A stretch of 64,000 nucleotides of DNA from Fredinandcohnia onubensis (GTDB lineage Bacteria > Bacillota > Bacilli > Bacillales > Bacillaceae_L), in NCBI RefSeq assembly GCF_031181385.1, contig NZ_JAPSKV010000009.1:1-64000 (forward strand). Direction: 5' to 3'. Below the pieces are notes generated by a model. It worked only from the letters and a program-made list of their open reading frames with translations. It had not been told where the DNA came from and ran no database searches. Positions 25,999-34,584 of the stretch are shown piece after piece. Position numbers and translations under genes: made by a program. How positions within the stretch are numbered: position 1 is the stretch's first letter; the number at the start of each line of letters is the position of its first letter.

Positions 25999-26192
25999 CA
26001 TTTCTCCTCCGTTGTTTCATTCTTCATTAGTTTAACAATATGGGGTTTAGGCGTCCAACAATTGAATTGGTAAGCTGGATTTGTATCGTAGCCTAAACGT
26101 ACACATCTGTAGATCATCTTGCCACTTTTTCGTTCTGCTAAGAAATGAACACAAGTGGCACACGCATGATACTTTGATTTCGAGTTAGTCAA
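25998..26192 (-). CDS. Small Cys-rich protein in the dynA operon, 64 residues
   Basis: TTG start at 26192 with GGGGTG eight bases upstream, overlapping the 3' end of dynA's ribosome region. Contains HACATCVHF (C-x2-C) and later RCVRLGY and FNCW, a likely four-cysteine zinc site. It sits between dynA and ypbS with overlaps of a few bases on both sides, so it is co-translated with dynA. I recall related ORFs in Bacillus without a known function. Confidence 0.75.
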   Translation of the reverse strand: MTNSKSKYHACATCVHFLAERKSGKMIYRCVRLGYDTNPAYQFNCWTPKPHIVKLMKNETTEEK

Positions 26193-26199
26193 AATCAAA

Positions 26200-29100
26200 T
26201 CACCCCATATGCTCCGTATAGTATCCGCTTAGCTTTTCATGTACCTGTTCCAGGTTGTCGATATCGATATCCTCAGATAGAATTTTGGTTACTCCATCAA
26301 AATACTCCTGAATTTCTTGCAATGCATCTTTTTGAAGTGCTTGTAGCCTTTTATTAAATTCCTGTTTGTAGAAATTTACAAGGTATGCTTTGTTTTCTTC
26401 AAGATATGAGCTAACTGGAGCATCCAGCAATATTTCTATTTCATCCTGCATTTGTTTTTTCTCATTTTTCTCGAAAAATGATTTAGGATTTTTGAACAGA
26501 GCTAGTGCCTTTTTGTAACGTGTGTGATCTTCCTGCTCAAGCCCATTCTTAAATTCAATCGTTTCAAAATCTAGTTCAATGGACTCTGAAATACTCATAT
26601 TTGAATTGATCGACTTAATTTGCTCATTAAAAGTACTGAGCTGGCCATGTAGTCGCTTTGAAATAAAAGTTTCGATTCGTAATGAAGTTGCGCGCAATTC
26701 TTGGGCTAAATCAAATCCGACTGACTCTAAAAATTCAGCCAAACATGACTGGAGTGCTTTTTTCAAATCTCGGCCATCATCACTAAGAGATGATGGGTTG
26801 AATGCTTCCTTAAACATATCTGATATACGAAGGAAGACCCTTTGCTTAATGTAGTAACTGAGCTCCTTGATTTCTTGCTCAACCACTCCAAACACTTCCA
26901 GTTCATCAACAGTTTCAATAACAGACTTCATTTTCTCATGCTGGTCTTTAGCATCTCGAAGTTTAGCACGCTTAATATCCTTGTCTTCCTTTGCAGATTG
27001 AATATACGAATCAATGATTGAAGCAGCACGCTGAATATCAACGTAACCTTCATTAACTGCTACTTCTGTCAACTCATCAATAACAAATGAATGGAAATCA
27101 GTTTCAAAACGTTCTATACCAGATGTTGCAAGGATTCCACGGTCCTTCTGACTATCTTCGTTAAGCTTCTCAAGTAAGGCAGCACGACTTGATACGGTAT
27201 AGAGTCGAGGAAAACGAATTCCATAGCTTACAAGCTGTGACCCGACATAATCTTTTACATCTGATAGCTCTTCAGTTGAGTTTGCCAAATCTGCCGCATT
27301 AATGATGAAGAACATCTTATCCATACTGAAGGTGTCTTTAACACGGCCAAGTTGAATTAAAAACTCACGGTCTGCTTTAGAGAAAGCATGATTATAATAC
27401 GTTACAAATAAAATGGCATCGGCATTTTTAATATATTCAAAGGCAACCCCTGTATGGCGAGCATTGATTGAATCTGCCCCTGGTGTATCTACCAACGTAA
27501 TCCCTTGCTTTGTTAATGGACAATCATAATAAAGCTCAATCCATTCAACAAAGCATGCCTTTTCTTCCTTTGCAACATATTCATTAAAACCATCCATATC
27601 GGTCGTTAAAACGTGATCTAGGTCTGAAGCGATGTTCTCAAACCCTGCCAACACTGCTTTTAAGAATGAAAAATGAGGCTTTTCTTTCGCTTCGATTTTT
27701 TCGATATTGCTAATTCTTGACTTTATGATCTCTATACTGGCATCAAGACTACCCGCTTTTTCACCAAAAATGTGTAATGAGTGGTTGATATCGTCTAATA
27801 ATTGTTTGGTTGATTTTATCTTTACAAGTACTGTTCCATGTTGATGTTCATCAGTTGGAAATGTAATTTTATTAATTGTTGCTGTTGTTGGGTTCGGTGA
27901 AACTGGAAGTGCATGTTTCCCCATTAATGCATTAGCAAAAGAAGACTTCCCTGCACTAAACGCTCCAAATAATGCAACCGTAAAATGTTTATGTTTTAAG
28001 CGATGAGCTTTTTCCTGAATATCTTTAGCAAGCGTAGAGAGACCTGTAATTGGTTTAATCAAGTCATGCGCTTTTTCCAAATGATCGCTCGCTTGCTCAG
28101 ATGTTCCTTTTTTTTCTTTATGCTGTTGTGTTGGTTTTTCTTCAGATTTCGGAGTAGCCGCCTCTTGATCCTTCAAATCCTGCAGTATTTCTTCAGTGGA
28201 AGAAATCTCAACATCCTCAACAAATCTAGAAAGTAGGTTTTCAGCTGATTCCACACGATTTATTTCAGAATTTCCATTCATGATGTCGTCAAGCTTCGAA
28301 CGAATCTCAGTTCGTTTCGACTCAAACTTCTTCAAAGTGGCAAACGCTTCTTGATAAACCTTATATTTTTCCAACTCTGCTTTTATCCCTTGCTCTTCTT
28401 TTACAGTACTTGACTTAACCTGCTCAAGAATGGCATTTAATAACGCTACTGCTTTTTGTTTATATTTTCTCTTAATATAATTTCCTACATCATCTGTATA
28501 AGTTAAAATGTATTCCCCTGTAACACCCGCACCAGGCTTAACTAAATCTTGTAACTCCTTAGCACTCAAGTCCGTTGCAAGCTCGTTTCCTGTCGGTTGT
28601 TTCGAAAGACGTAAGTTTCCTGCAAATTTCCCGACAAAATCCTTTAAATGCCATTCCAATTGAGTGGACATTCTTTCTTTCACATCTGCTAGAAAAGCTT
28701 GCTTTCGCTCTTCACGTTCCTTTTCTGTTTTGTTTTTGTAGAATAACAATCCAACCTTAAAATCAGGCTGCACACATTCAACAAAATTTTTCGCTAAATC
28801 ACGAGTCTGGAACGGCATCAGAATTGCATTTGATAAAATCGTGTCAATTTCATCCATGAATTCTACTTCGATTTTTTCTCTGTTTTTTGCAAAGCTAGTT
28901 AATTGATTGTTTAATTTTTCAATTTGAGTGGGAATTGTCTCCCGTTCAGCTTCTGATAATGACCGAAGCTTTTCTTTTGTATCTTCGAGCTCTGCAGCAT
29001 TTTTATCATCTAAAAATGTAATATGCTCTAAAATAATTTGTTTTGCAGAATGGTATACACCCTCTAATAAAAGTTGATCTTTGTTAGCAATTTTATCATG

Positions 29101-29880
29101 GAGTAACTGCTGGACCTGCTTAAACTGATTATGCTTGTGATTGGGTTCCTTTAATGTCGTGAAAAAAATATCTGAATAGGCTACATTCCAATTCTGAAAT
29201 GCCTCTTCGACACCTTGCTTAAAGGAATCAAAATTTAGCTCTGATTCTTTATGTTTATCAACTTGGTTTACAATTAAATAAACTGTCTTGTTTCGATCTG
29301 TAAGTTCCTTTGTAAATTGGAAATTCAGCTCTGAAAGGACATGGTTGTAGTCCATCACATAAAACAGCAAATCTGCTAAATGGAGAGCCGATTCAGTTGA
29401 TACACGATGGGCGTCATCAGTAGAATCAATCCCTGGCGTATCCATCACGATTACTTGCTCAGGGAGTTTCATATGATCATGACTTATTTCAATGGACTCA
29501 ATTGATTCCCCGTCTTTAGCATATGATTTGATTACATCATAATCATAGGGTGCTGGGTATTCAATGATTTTTCCGTCACGGTAATAGACACGTGCGTATT
29601 CTCGTCCTGACTTTACTTTTACTAAATTTGCACTTGTGGGAATCGGGCTTGATGGCAGAAGACTCTCCCCTATGAGTTCATTAATCATGCTCGACTTTCC
29701 AGCTGAAAAGTGGCCAGAAAAACCAATCATATATTCAGAGTTATATAGCTTTTTTAGCAACTGAATAATTTTTGAACTACTTTCTTTATCGTTGTTTATT
29801 TCAAAAATGTCATACAAATAAGATAGTCTTTTTTCTAAATCTCCCTTTGTGATGTGTTTAATTTGTTCTGTTTGTATCAT
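26200..29880 (-). CDS. dynA: Tandem dynamin-like GTPase DynA
   Basis: A 1226-residue fusion of two bacterial dynamins. First G domain: GHFSAGKSSMINEL, DTPGIDSTDD, NQVDKH. Second (from about residue 640): GAFSAGKSSFANAL, DTPGADSINA, NAADLA. Each is followed by long coiled helices; a charged linker with KPTQQHKEKKGTSEQ separates the halves. B. subtilis DynA (YpbR) tethers and fuses membranes and helps cells survive membrane stress and phage lysis. Start at 29880 follows AAGGGG. It heads the dynA-small Cys protein-ypbS unit. Confidence 0.95.
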   Translation of the reverse strand: MIQTEQIKHITKGDLEKRLSYLYDIFEINNDKESSSKIIQLLKKLYNSEYMIGFSGHFSAGKSSMINELIGESLLPSSPIPTSANLVKVKSGREYARVYYRDGKIIEYPAPYDYDVIKSYAKDGESIESIEISHDHMKLPEQVIVMDTPGIDSTDDAHRVSTESALHLADLLFYVMDYNHVLSELNFQFTKELTDRNKTVYLIVNQVDKHKESELNFDSFKQGVEEAFQNWNVAYSDIFFTTLKEPNHKHNQFKQVQQLLHDKIANKDQLLLEGVYHSAKQIILEHITFLDDKNAAELEDTKEKLRSLSEAERETIPTQIEKLNNQLTSFAKNREKIEVEFMDEIDTILSNAILMPFQTRDLAKNFVECVQPDFKVGLLFYKNKTEKEREERKQAFLADVKERMSTQLEWHLKDFVGKFAGNLRLSKQPTGNELATDLSAKELQDLVKPGAGVTGEYILTYTDDVGNYIKRKYKQKAVALLNAILEQVKSSTVKEEQGIKAELEKYKVYQEAFATLKKFESKRTEIRSKLDDIMNGNSEINRVESAENLLSRFVEDVEISSTEEILQDLKDQEAATPKSEEKPTQQHKEKKGTSEQASDHLEKAHDLIKPITGLSTLAKDIQEKAHRLKHKHFTVALFGAFSAGKSSFANALMGKHALPVSPNPTTATINKITFPTDEHQHGTVLVKIKSTKQLLDDINHSLHIFGEKAGSLDASIEIIKSRISNIEKIEAKEKPHFSFLKAVLAGFENIASDLDHVLTTDMDGFNEYVAKEEKACFVEWIELYYDCPLTKQGITLVDTPGADSINARHTGVAFEYIKNADAILFVTYYNHAFSKADREFLIQLGRVKDTFSMDKMFFIINAADLANSTEELSDVKDYVGSQLVSYGIRFPRLYTVSSRAALLEKLNEDSQKDRGILATSGIERFETDFHSFVIDELTEVAVNEGYVDIQRAASIIDSYIQSAKEDKDIKRAKLRDAKDQHEKMKSVIETVDELEVFGVVEQEIKELSYYIKQRVFLRISDMFKEAFNPSSLSDDGRDLKKALQSCLAEFLESVGFDLAQELRATSLRIETFISKRLHGQLSTFNEQIKSINSNMSISESIELDFETIEFKNGLEQEDHTRYKKALALFKNPKSFFEKNEKKQMQDEIEILLDAPVSSYLEENKAYLVNFYKQEFNKRLQALQKDALQEIQEYFDGVTKILSEDIDIDNLEQVHEKLSGYYTEHMG

Positions 29881-29982
29881 GTCTAATCCCCTTATTGTAC
29901 ATTGCATAAAAATTCAATATATATGTATTTTACTCTACACCAATGCTTTTGACAAAGCAGAATATTAGGAATCAAATTTTTC

Positions 29983-30010
29983 ATAAAAAAAACCAGGTAT
30001 TTACCTGGTT
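29983..30010 (-). terminator. Terminator of the bps unit
   Basis: AACCAGGTA pairs with TACCTGGTT, followed on the minus strand by eight T residues. The stop codon of the 45-residue ORF is in the stem. Confidence 0.85.
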
Positions 30011-30138
30011 ACGTGGATGGAATTATGGTGTTTTTTCTGGTTTTGTTTTGAGTTTAGAACATTATGTAGGACGTGATACATGATAAAGCTGTATATTCCA
30101 ATGGTTAGTGTTATAAATAAAGTTAGCAATCCAATCAC
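30001..30138 (-). CDS. 45-residue single-pass membrane protein downstream of bpsB
   Basis: GTG at 30138; the product starts MIGLLTLFITLTIGIYSFIM, one clear transmembrane helix, then a polar tail rich in Asn, Gln, His and Lys. The stop lies in the terminator stem, an arrangement shared by several confirmed genes here. The ribosome site (GAAAGCTG) is weak, so coding is likely but unproven. It would be the third gene of the bpsA-bpsB unit. Confidence 0.5.
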   Translation of the reverse strand: MIGLLTLFITLTIGIYSFIMYHVLHNVLNSKQNQKKHHNSIHVTR

Positions 30139-30204
30139 CAGCTTTCAACTGATAGTGATAATTATTTTCATCTATAATTAGTGTATCAGCAGTTTTCGCT
30201 CTTT

Positions 30205-30777
30205 TCAATCTTTTTTTAACGTTTTCATTCTATTTGGAATAAATCGATTTCTCACCAAGCCGATATTTTGATAATCAACATGAACTGCTAAAGCTCGTTC
30301 TTCGATTGGAATCCGAACAGTCATAACCAGTAGGTTCAAAAGTGTGAAAACAATAGCCGTTATATACGCTTGGAATAACACCGGGATTAGGACTAACTCT
30401 AACGCTACAACAAGGTAATTAGGATGCTTAAGATATTTATATGGACCTTTTGTCTGCACTTGTTTTGTAGGGAGGATCATAATTTTCGTATTCCAAAACA
30501 TCCCTAATGATTGAAGTGCCCACACTCTACCTAACTGTGTTAACGCAAATAAGAAAAAAAGAACAGGGTATAATGTTGATAACTCCTTGTTAAAATAGAC
30601 AACTTCAACCATGACCGAAACAAAAAACAGGATATGCATGAGTACAATGTATTTGTAATGCCCATGCCCTACCTCATAGCCACCTTGAGACAAAATCCAC
30701 TTTTCATTTCTTTTTGCAATTCGCATTTCAATTAATCTTTGGGCGATTACCAACGTAATAAATATCCAAAATATCAT
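30205..30777 (-). CDS. bpsB: Alkylpyrone O-methyltransferase BpsB (YpbQ)
   Basis: A 190-residue membrane protein of the isoprenylcysteine carboxyl methyltransferase family, with about five hydrophobic segments and the C-terminal KYLKHPNYLVV motif plus RIPIEERAL that bind SAM. B. subtilis BpsB methylates the alkylpyrones made by BpsA. GGAGG spans the end of bpsA six bases before the ATG, so the pair is one operon. Confidence 0.9.
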   Translation of the reverse strand: MIFWIFITLVIAQRLIEMRIAKRNEKWILSQGGYEVGHGHYKYIVLMHILFFVSVMVEVVYFNKELSTLYPVLFFLFALTQLGRVWALQSLGMFWNTKIMILPTKQVQTKGPYKYLKHPNYLVVALELVLIPVLFQAYITAIVFTLLNLLVMTVRIPIEERALAVHVDYQNIGLVRNRFIPNRMKTLKKD

Positions 30778-30778
30778 C

Positions 30779-31873
30779 CTATTTCCTCCATTGTAAAAGG
30801 ACTAACTCTGAGCTAAACCCAGGTCCTAAGGCTGTTACAAGCCCATAGTCACCCTCATTACCTAGCTGCTTTTCCATAAATTCCTTCAGTACATAAAGCA
30901 CCGTTACAGAAGACATATTCCCCTGTTTTCGTAAAACTTCTCTAGAGATTTCTGTCATCGAGCGTGGAATTTCAAGTGCTGCCTCATATGCGTCTAATAC
31001 CTTTTTTCCACCTGGATGGGCGATAAAATGCTTTATATTGTTCATATCCAGCTGATTTGTATGTAAATATTCATCTACATTTCCTTTTAACCAAGATTTC
31101 ACGATACTAGGGATATCCTTTGAAAAAATCACGTGGAGGCCTGTATTTTTTATATCCCAGCCCATGACATCCTCTGAATCTGCCATTAAGGTCGATTGAG
31201 ATGAAACAAAATGAGGTAAAGCATCTGATACTGAACATTCCTGATACTCTACTTCATCTCCCACAATACATATACAGGCTGTTCCATCCGCAAATAACGA
31301 AGTGCCTATTAAATTGCTCTTAGTAAAGTCATTTTTTTGAAAAGTTAAGCTGCAAAGCTCAACTGCAACGACAAGAACCTTTGCATCCGGGTATGCTTTG
31401 CAATAATCGAATGCCCTCGCCAATCCAGATGCCCCTCCCGCACAACCAAGTCCCCAGATTGGAATCCGTTTTGTATGTGTTCCGAAATCCATTTGATTCA
31501 TGATCCTTGCTTCAATACTTGGCGTGGAAATTCCAGAACTCGATATAAAAATGATCGCATCAATTTCTTTCGGCGTGATCTTTTTTTTAAGCAGGTTGGT
31601 ATTATTTAAGCAGTTCTGAATGGATTTCACTCCAAACGTAATTGCTTTTTCAATATATGTATTATTTTTTTCTTCAAAGCTATGGTCTTCGCTATACCAC
31701 TCTAATGATTCGCTGAAATACCGTTCATCGATTTCACTATTAGCGAATACTCGGATGAGACGGTCTATGTCTGGAAAATGCTCTTGGAATAAGTACTTGA
31801 TAAATTCAGTTGTTTTGGATTGATTAATCTTATGTGATGGATTGCAAATGCCAACTGAAATGATTTTAGGCAT
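30779..31873 (-). CDS. bpsA: Type III polyketide synthase BpsA (chalcone-synthase-like)
   Basis: A 364-residue thiolase-fold enzyme making triketide alkylpyrones from long-chain acyl-CoA and malonyl-CoA. The catalytic triad is visible: Cys144 (GLGCAGGASG), His286 (FIAHPGG) and Asn319 (KQGNMSS). GFSSELVLL near the C-terminus is the family's GPG-type loop (LGPGFSSE). Start at 31873 follows a GGGGGG tract; the longer open frame upstream runs into a terminator and a repeat and is not coding. Forms an operon with bpsB. Confidence 0.94.
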   Translation of the reverse strand: MPKIISVGICNPSHKINQSKTTEFIKYLFQEHFPDIDRLIRVFANSEIDERYFSESLEWYSEDHSFEEKNNTYIEKAITFGVKSIQNCLNNTNLLKKKITPKEIDAIIFISSSGISTPSIEARIMNQMDFGTHTKRIPIWGLGCAGGASGLARAFDYCKAYPDAKVLVVAVELCSLTFQKNDFTKSNLIGTSLFADGTACICIVGDEVEYQECSVSDALPHFVSSQSTLMADSEDVMGWDIKNTGLHVIFSKDIPSIVKSWLKGNVDEYLHTNQLDMNNIKHFIAHPGGKKVLDAYEAALEIPRSMTEISREVLRKQGNMSSVTVLYVLKEFMEKQLGNEGDYGLVTALGPGFSSELVLLQWRK

Positions 31874-31956
31874 GGGCGCCCCCCTTACTTTAAAGGCAAT
31901 CTTAAGGTTATTTTTTCCAGTTTTAAAATTAGTATGCAAACAATTAATAAAGGGCA

Positions 31957-31986
31957 CAAAAAAAGCCTTCCCAGCACGGGAAAGCT
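31957..31986 (-). terminator. Terminator of the duplicated P-loop gene
   Basis: Minus strand AGCTTTCCC pairs with GGGAAGGCT (31978-31986 with 31964-31972), then seven T residues. It lies downstream of the ATPase gene and before bpsA. Confidence 0.75.
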
Positions 31987-32061
31987 CACGTTTCAAAGGA
32001 GTTGTTTGTTGTTGTGCATTTATAGTATAACTCAAACGTTTTAAACATTCACTAGTAAAAT

Positions 32062-32200
32062 TTTGGTTTCCGGCTGAAAATGACACATCGAATTTCTGCG
32101 TTGGCTTGCTTTTCCGTTCCTCATGTATTAACAACATACGTTCCGGTACTCAAAGCTGCACCGCCTTGAACTTCTCGGTCCTTTTCAACCTTTATTAACT
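32062..32200. mobile_element. MITE-like repeat, copy A (degenerate ends)
   Basis: Shares GAAAATGACACATCGAATTT, GTTGGCTTGCTTTTCCG and GCCTTGAACTTCTCGGTCCT with the copies at 43.4 and 59.9 kb. The terminal repeats are eroded (right end CCTTTATTAAC in place of CCTTTTTGAAC). It sits in the 3' untranslated region of the ATPase gene. No transposase is encoded. Confidence 0.75.
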
Positions 32201-32207
32201 AACACCT

Positions 32208-33287
32208 TTACAGTAATGTCTTTACGATTTCTTCTCGCTTTTTGTCGATTGCATTAAAGTCCATGGCAGCTTTATAGTAATCTTCAAGTTTGTCATGAAG
32301 TCTTTTTGCTTCGCTTAAATAATTTGTACCAATCGCCATTTTATTTTTATATTCTAGGTTAAGCTCTTCAATTTCTTTTTTAAACGTGTTTTCAATTTTC
32401 GGGTCCATGCACAAAGTAAACATATCTACGACTTCATCACCCTCACGGAATGGGTCGACAACATGTGGTGCCGTTCCATCTACAATTGAGACACCCAACT
32501 TTGGTATGATGACCATATCTATGCTTTTTGGGTCAAAGGCACAATGGAAATATTCAACTGATAATCCCTGTTGTTCTGCATGCTTGGCGACCTTCTTCAT
32601 CAAAGTCGACTTTCCACTTCCTGGTCTTCCCTTAATTATATAACGCTTATCATAATCTTCAGTAATATTATCTATGAAATTAACTGCACCCTTCGGTGTG
32701 GCCGCTCCAAAGAAACGCCTTCTTTTTGTTGGATGTTCCTCGGCTGTAAATGGTTTACTAAATATTTCATCGATCAAGTTCTGAAGGACAGCATCTGCCT
32801 TTTTAAAGCTCATTGATGAAACATAAATATCCTCACGCTTTAAATGTACCTTCTTAGCTTCCGCAAAGGTTTTGTAAGCATCTTCAAAGTTCTTTGAAAT
32901 ATCATCTGTTAGTTCAATGATTTCATCCTTAAATTGAGCTAAGTATTGATCATTGCGGAATTGACCGAGGTCGATCACCTTTTCAACGACTCCAGGGTAT
33001 TTAGGCTCGATCACATGTGGTGCCGTTCCGTCTACAAATCCTAATTTTCGTTCAGGAATAATGATTCCATCTATAGAGTGATTATCTGAAGAACAGTGTA
33101 AGTATTCGAGATCGTAGCCTTTCTCCATAAACACAAGGCCGATTTTCCTCATGAAGGTGGACTTCCCTGTTCCAGGTCCCCCTTTTAAAATATATAGAGT
33201 TTCTAGCCCTTTTAGTGCCTCATCATAAAACGAGTAAAAACCTACACTTGAATTTGTACCTGCATAATAATTTTTTACTTTTGCCAT
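32208..33287 (-). CDS. Duplicated P-loop ATPase (PRK06851-like)
   Basis: A 359-residue protein made of two copies of one P-loop domain. Walker A motifs are GGPGTGKST (36-44) and GRPGSGKST (220-228). Each half repeats the same downstream pattern: LEYLHCSSDNHSIDGIIIP then FVDGTAPHV, and VEYFHCAFDPKSIDMVIIP then IVDGTAPHV. No membrane segments. NCBI keeps such proteins as an uncharacterised family (PRK06851, from memory). Start at 33287; AAGGAGG is 12 bases upstream, a long spacing. Function unknown; nucleotide kinase-like chemistry is a possibility. Confidence 0.8.
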   Translation of the reverse strand: MAKVKNYYAGTNSSVGFYSFYDEALKGLETLYILKGGPGTGKSTFMRKIGLVFMEKGYDLEYLHCSSDNHSIDGIIIPERKLGFVDGTAPHVIEPKYPGVVEKVIDLGQFRNDQYLAQFKDEIIELTDDISKNFEDAYKTFAEAKKVHLKREDIYVSSMSFKKADAVLQNLIDEIFSKPFTAEEHPTKRRRFFGAATPKGAVNFIDNITEDYDKRYIIKGRPGSGKSTLMKKVAKHAEQQGLSVEYFHCAFDPKSIDMVIIPKLGVSIVDGTAPHVVDPFREGDEVVDMFTLCMDPKIENTFKKEIEELNLEYKNKMAIGTNYLSEAKRLHDKLEDYYKAAMDFNAIDKKREEIVKTLL

Positions 33288-33429
33288 ATAAACTACATAC
33301 CTCCTTGTAGACATTCGCCTACATTAGAGTATGGCAGATATATGTTGTGTGTGAATAAAAATAATATTGTTTTCGAACCGTAACATTTATTTTTTCTATT
33401 TTAATAAAACTTTTACTTTCATAATCACA

Positions 33430-33457
33430 AGAAAATCACTATTAAAAAATAGTGATT
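33430..33457 (-). terminator. Hairpin after the small Cys protein gene
   Basis: AATCACTATT (33434-33443) pairs with AATAGTGATT (33448-33457). The following minus-strand sequence is TTCTTG, a weak T-run, so termination is likely but modest. Confidence 0.55.
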
Positions 33458-33587
33458 AAGAGGACTTTTGATCGTTCTTTTGTACATTAATATTAATTTG
33501 ACAAATTGTACCATTCCCACACTTAAAACATCTTTCTTTATTATTTAGCAAGAGCGTATGACATCTAGAACAATAATACCTAATCAT
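33456..33587 (-). CDS. Zinc-ribbon-like micro-protein, 43 residues
   Basis: ATG at 33587 with GGGAGTGG upstream. Begins MIRYYCSRCH and continues CFKCGNGTIC: C-x2-C pairs spaced about 11 residues, consistent with one zinc site. The tail is polar. I do not recognise it. The stop overlaps the hairpin at 33434-33457. Confidence 0.6.
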   Translation of the reverse strand: MIRYYCSRCHTLLLNNKERCFKCGNGTICQININVQKNDQKSS

Positions 33588-33682
33588 TTACACACCACTC
33601 CCTTTTTTTATTATCTTATGTTGAAGTTTGAACTGCTGTTATAACGTATGTCACAAATTAGTCAAATGTTTTCTTTTCCAAA

Positions 33683-33698
33683 TGTGATAAAAATCACT
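33683..33698. promoter_or_regulatory. Crp/Fnr-type binding site upstream of the oxidase cluster
   Basis: TGTGA-TAAAAA-TCACT, an exact match to the Bacillus Fnr-type box TGTGA-N6-TCACA/T. It lies 150 bp before the first oxidase gene. A second palindrome, TCACTA-n6-TAGTGA, occurs at 33713-33730. Confidence 0.55.
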
Positions 33699-33847
33699 GT
33701 TTTATTAAGTTTTCACTATTAATATAGTGATTAGATTAGGAATGAACAATTTGTGAAATAGTCAAAACCGACTAGTTTTAATCAAATTGTTTTGTATGAT
33801 GATTATGTAAAAACCTTTGAATTTACGCTTGAAGGGGGTCGTGAGGA

Positions 33848-34003
33848 ATGGCAAAGACACAGCTTACAAAAACAAACCAAAAGACAAAAATTGAAGATGA
33901 AAGAACTTCCTTAAAAGGAACATTAGCATCTGTATTTTTACTTGGACTTTTCTTAATTTTATCTTGGCTTGGTGTCTATTTCTTGTTCTTAGACAGATTG
34001 TAA
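33848..34003 (+). CDS. Cytochrome c oxidase subunit IIa
   Basis: A 51-residue protein with a polar N-terminus and one transmembrane helix (LASVFLLGLFLILSWLGVYF). This fits the small subunit IIa of ba3-type oxidases (CoxIIa family). GGGGGTCGTGAGG precedes the ATG. It lies 110 bp upstream of subunit II, in the same order as known ba3 clusters. Confidence 0.82.
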   Translation: MAKTQLTKTNQKTKIEDERTSLKGTLASVFLLGLFLILSWLGVYFLFLDRL

Positions 34004-34113
34004 AAGTAATCTCTATCTAAGTATAAGAGGCAAATTCATTTAAAAATGGCTTGTAATATTTTATGAGAAAACAAACAGAAAAAGAATGTGAAAATTTGAA
34101 AGGGGAAAAAGCC

Positions 34114-34584
34114 ATGCATCTGCATAAATTTGAAAAAATATGGCTCACTTTTGGTATTGGAATACTTTTCGTATTTCTAGCAGTTGTTGGTGTTGGAGCA
34201 TTCGCAATGGGCCACCAGCCAGCAAGTAGTATTAAGACAATTGATCCTGAAAAGGTTGCTGAAACAGCACCATTTGATAATCCTGGACTTGTTCATATCG
34301 AAGGTAACAAATATGAATTAAACCTTGTTGCAGAAGCCTTTGCGTATACACCTAGTACCATCGAAATTCCAAAAGACGCAGAGGTAACAATTAATGTGGC
34401 AACAAAAGACGTTGTTCACGGATTTTCGATTGCCGGTACGAACGTCAATATGATGGTTGAACCTGGATATGTTAGCACTTATACTCAAACATTTTCTAAA
34501 ACAGGTGAATTTTTAGTGTTGTGTAATGAATATTGTGGAGCTGGACACCACCTAATGATGGCAAAAGTTGAGGTGACCGAATAA
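34114..34584 (+). CDS. cbaB: Cytochrome ba3 oxidase subunit II
   Basis: A 156-residue CuA subunit: one N-terminal transmembrane helix (about 10-32) and an outward cupredoxin domain. CuA ligands are seen as His102, Cys137, Cys141, His145 and Met148 (VLCNEYCGAGHHLMM). Accepts electrons from cytochrome c for subunit I. Start at 34114 follows AAAGGGG. Its stop overlaps the subunit I start (TAATG). Confidence 0.93.
   Translation: MHLHKFEKIWLTFGIGILFVFLAVVGVGAFAMGHQPASSIKTIDPEKVAETAPFDNPGLVHIEGNKYELNLVAEAFAYTPSTIEIPKDAEVTINVATKDVVHGFSIAGTNVNMMVEPGYVSTYTQTFSKTGEFLVLCNEYCGAGHHLMMAKVEVTE

Noticed and set aside
31874-32137. N-terminal extension of bpsA by 88 codons
   Set aside because: It runs through a terminator hairpin and a MITE-like copy. 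The start at 31873 has a G-rich ribosome site and gives a normal-length enzyme.
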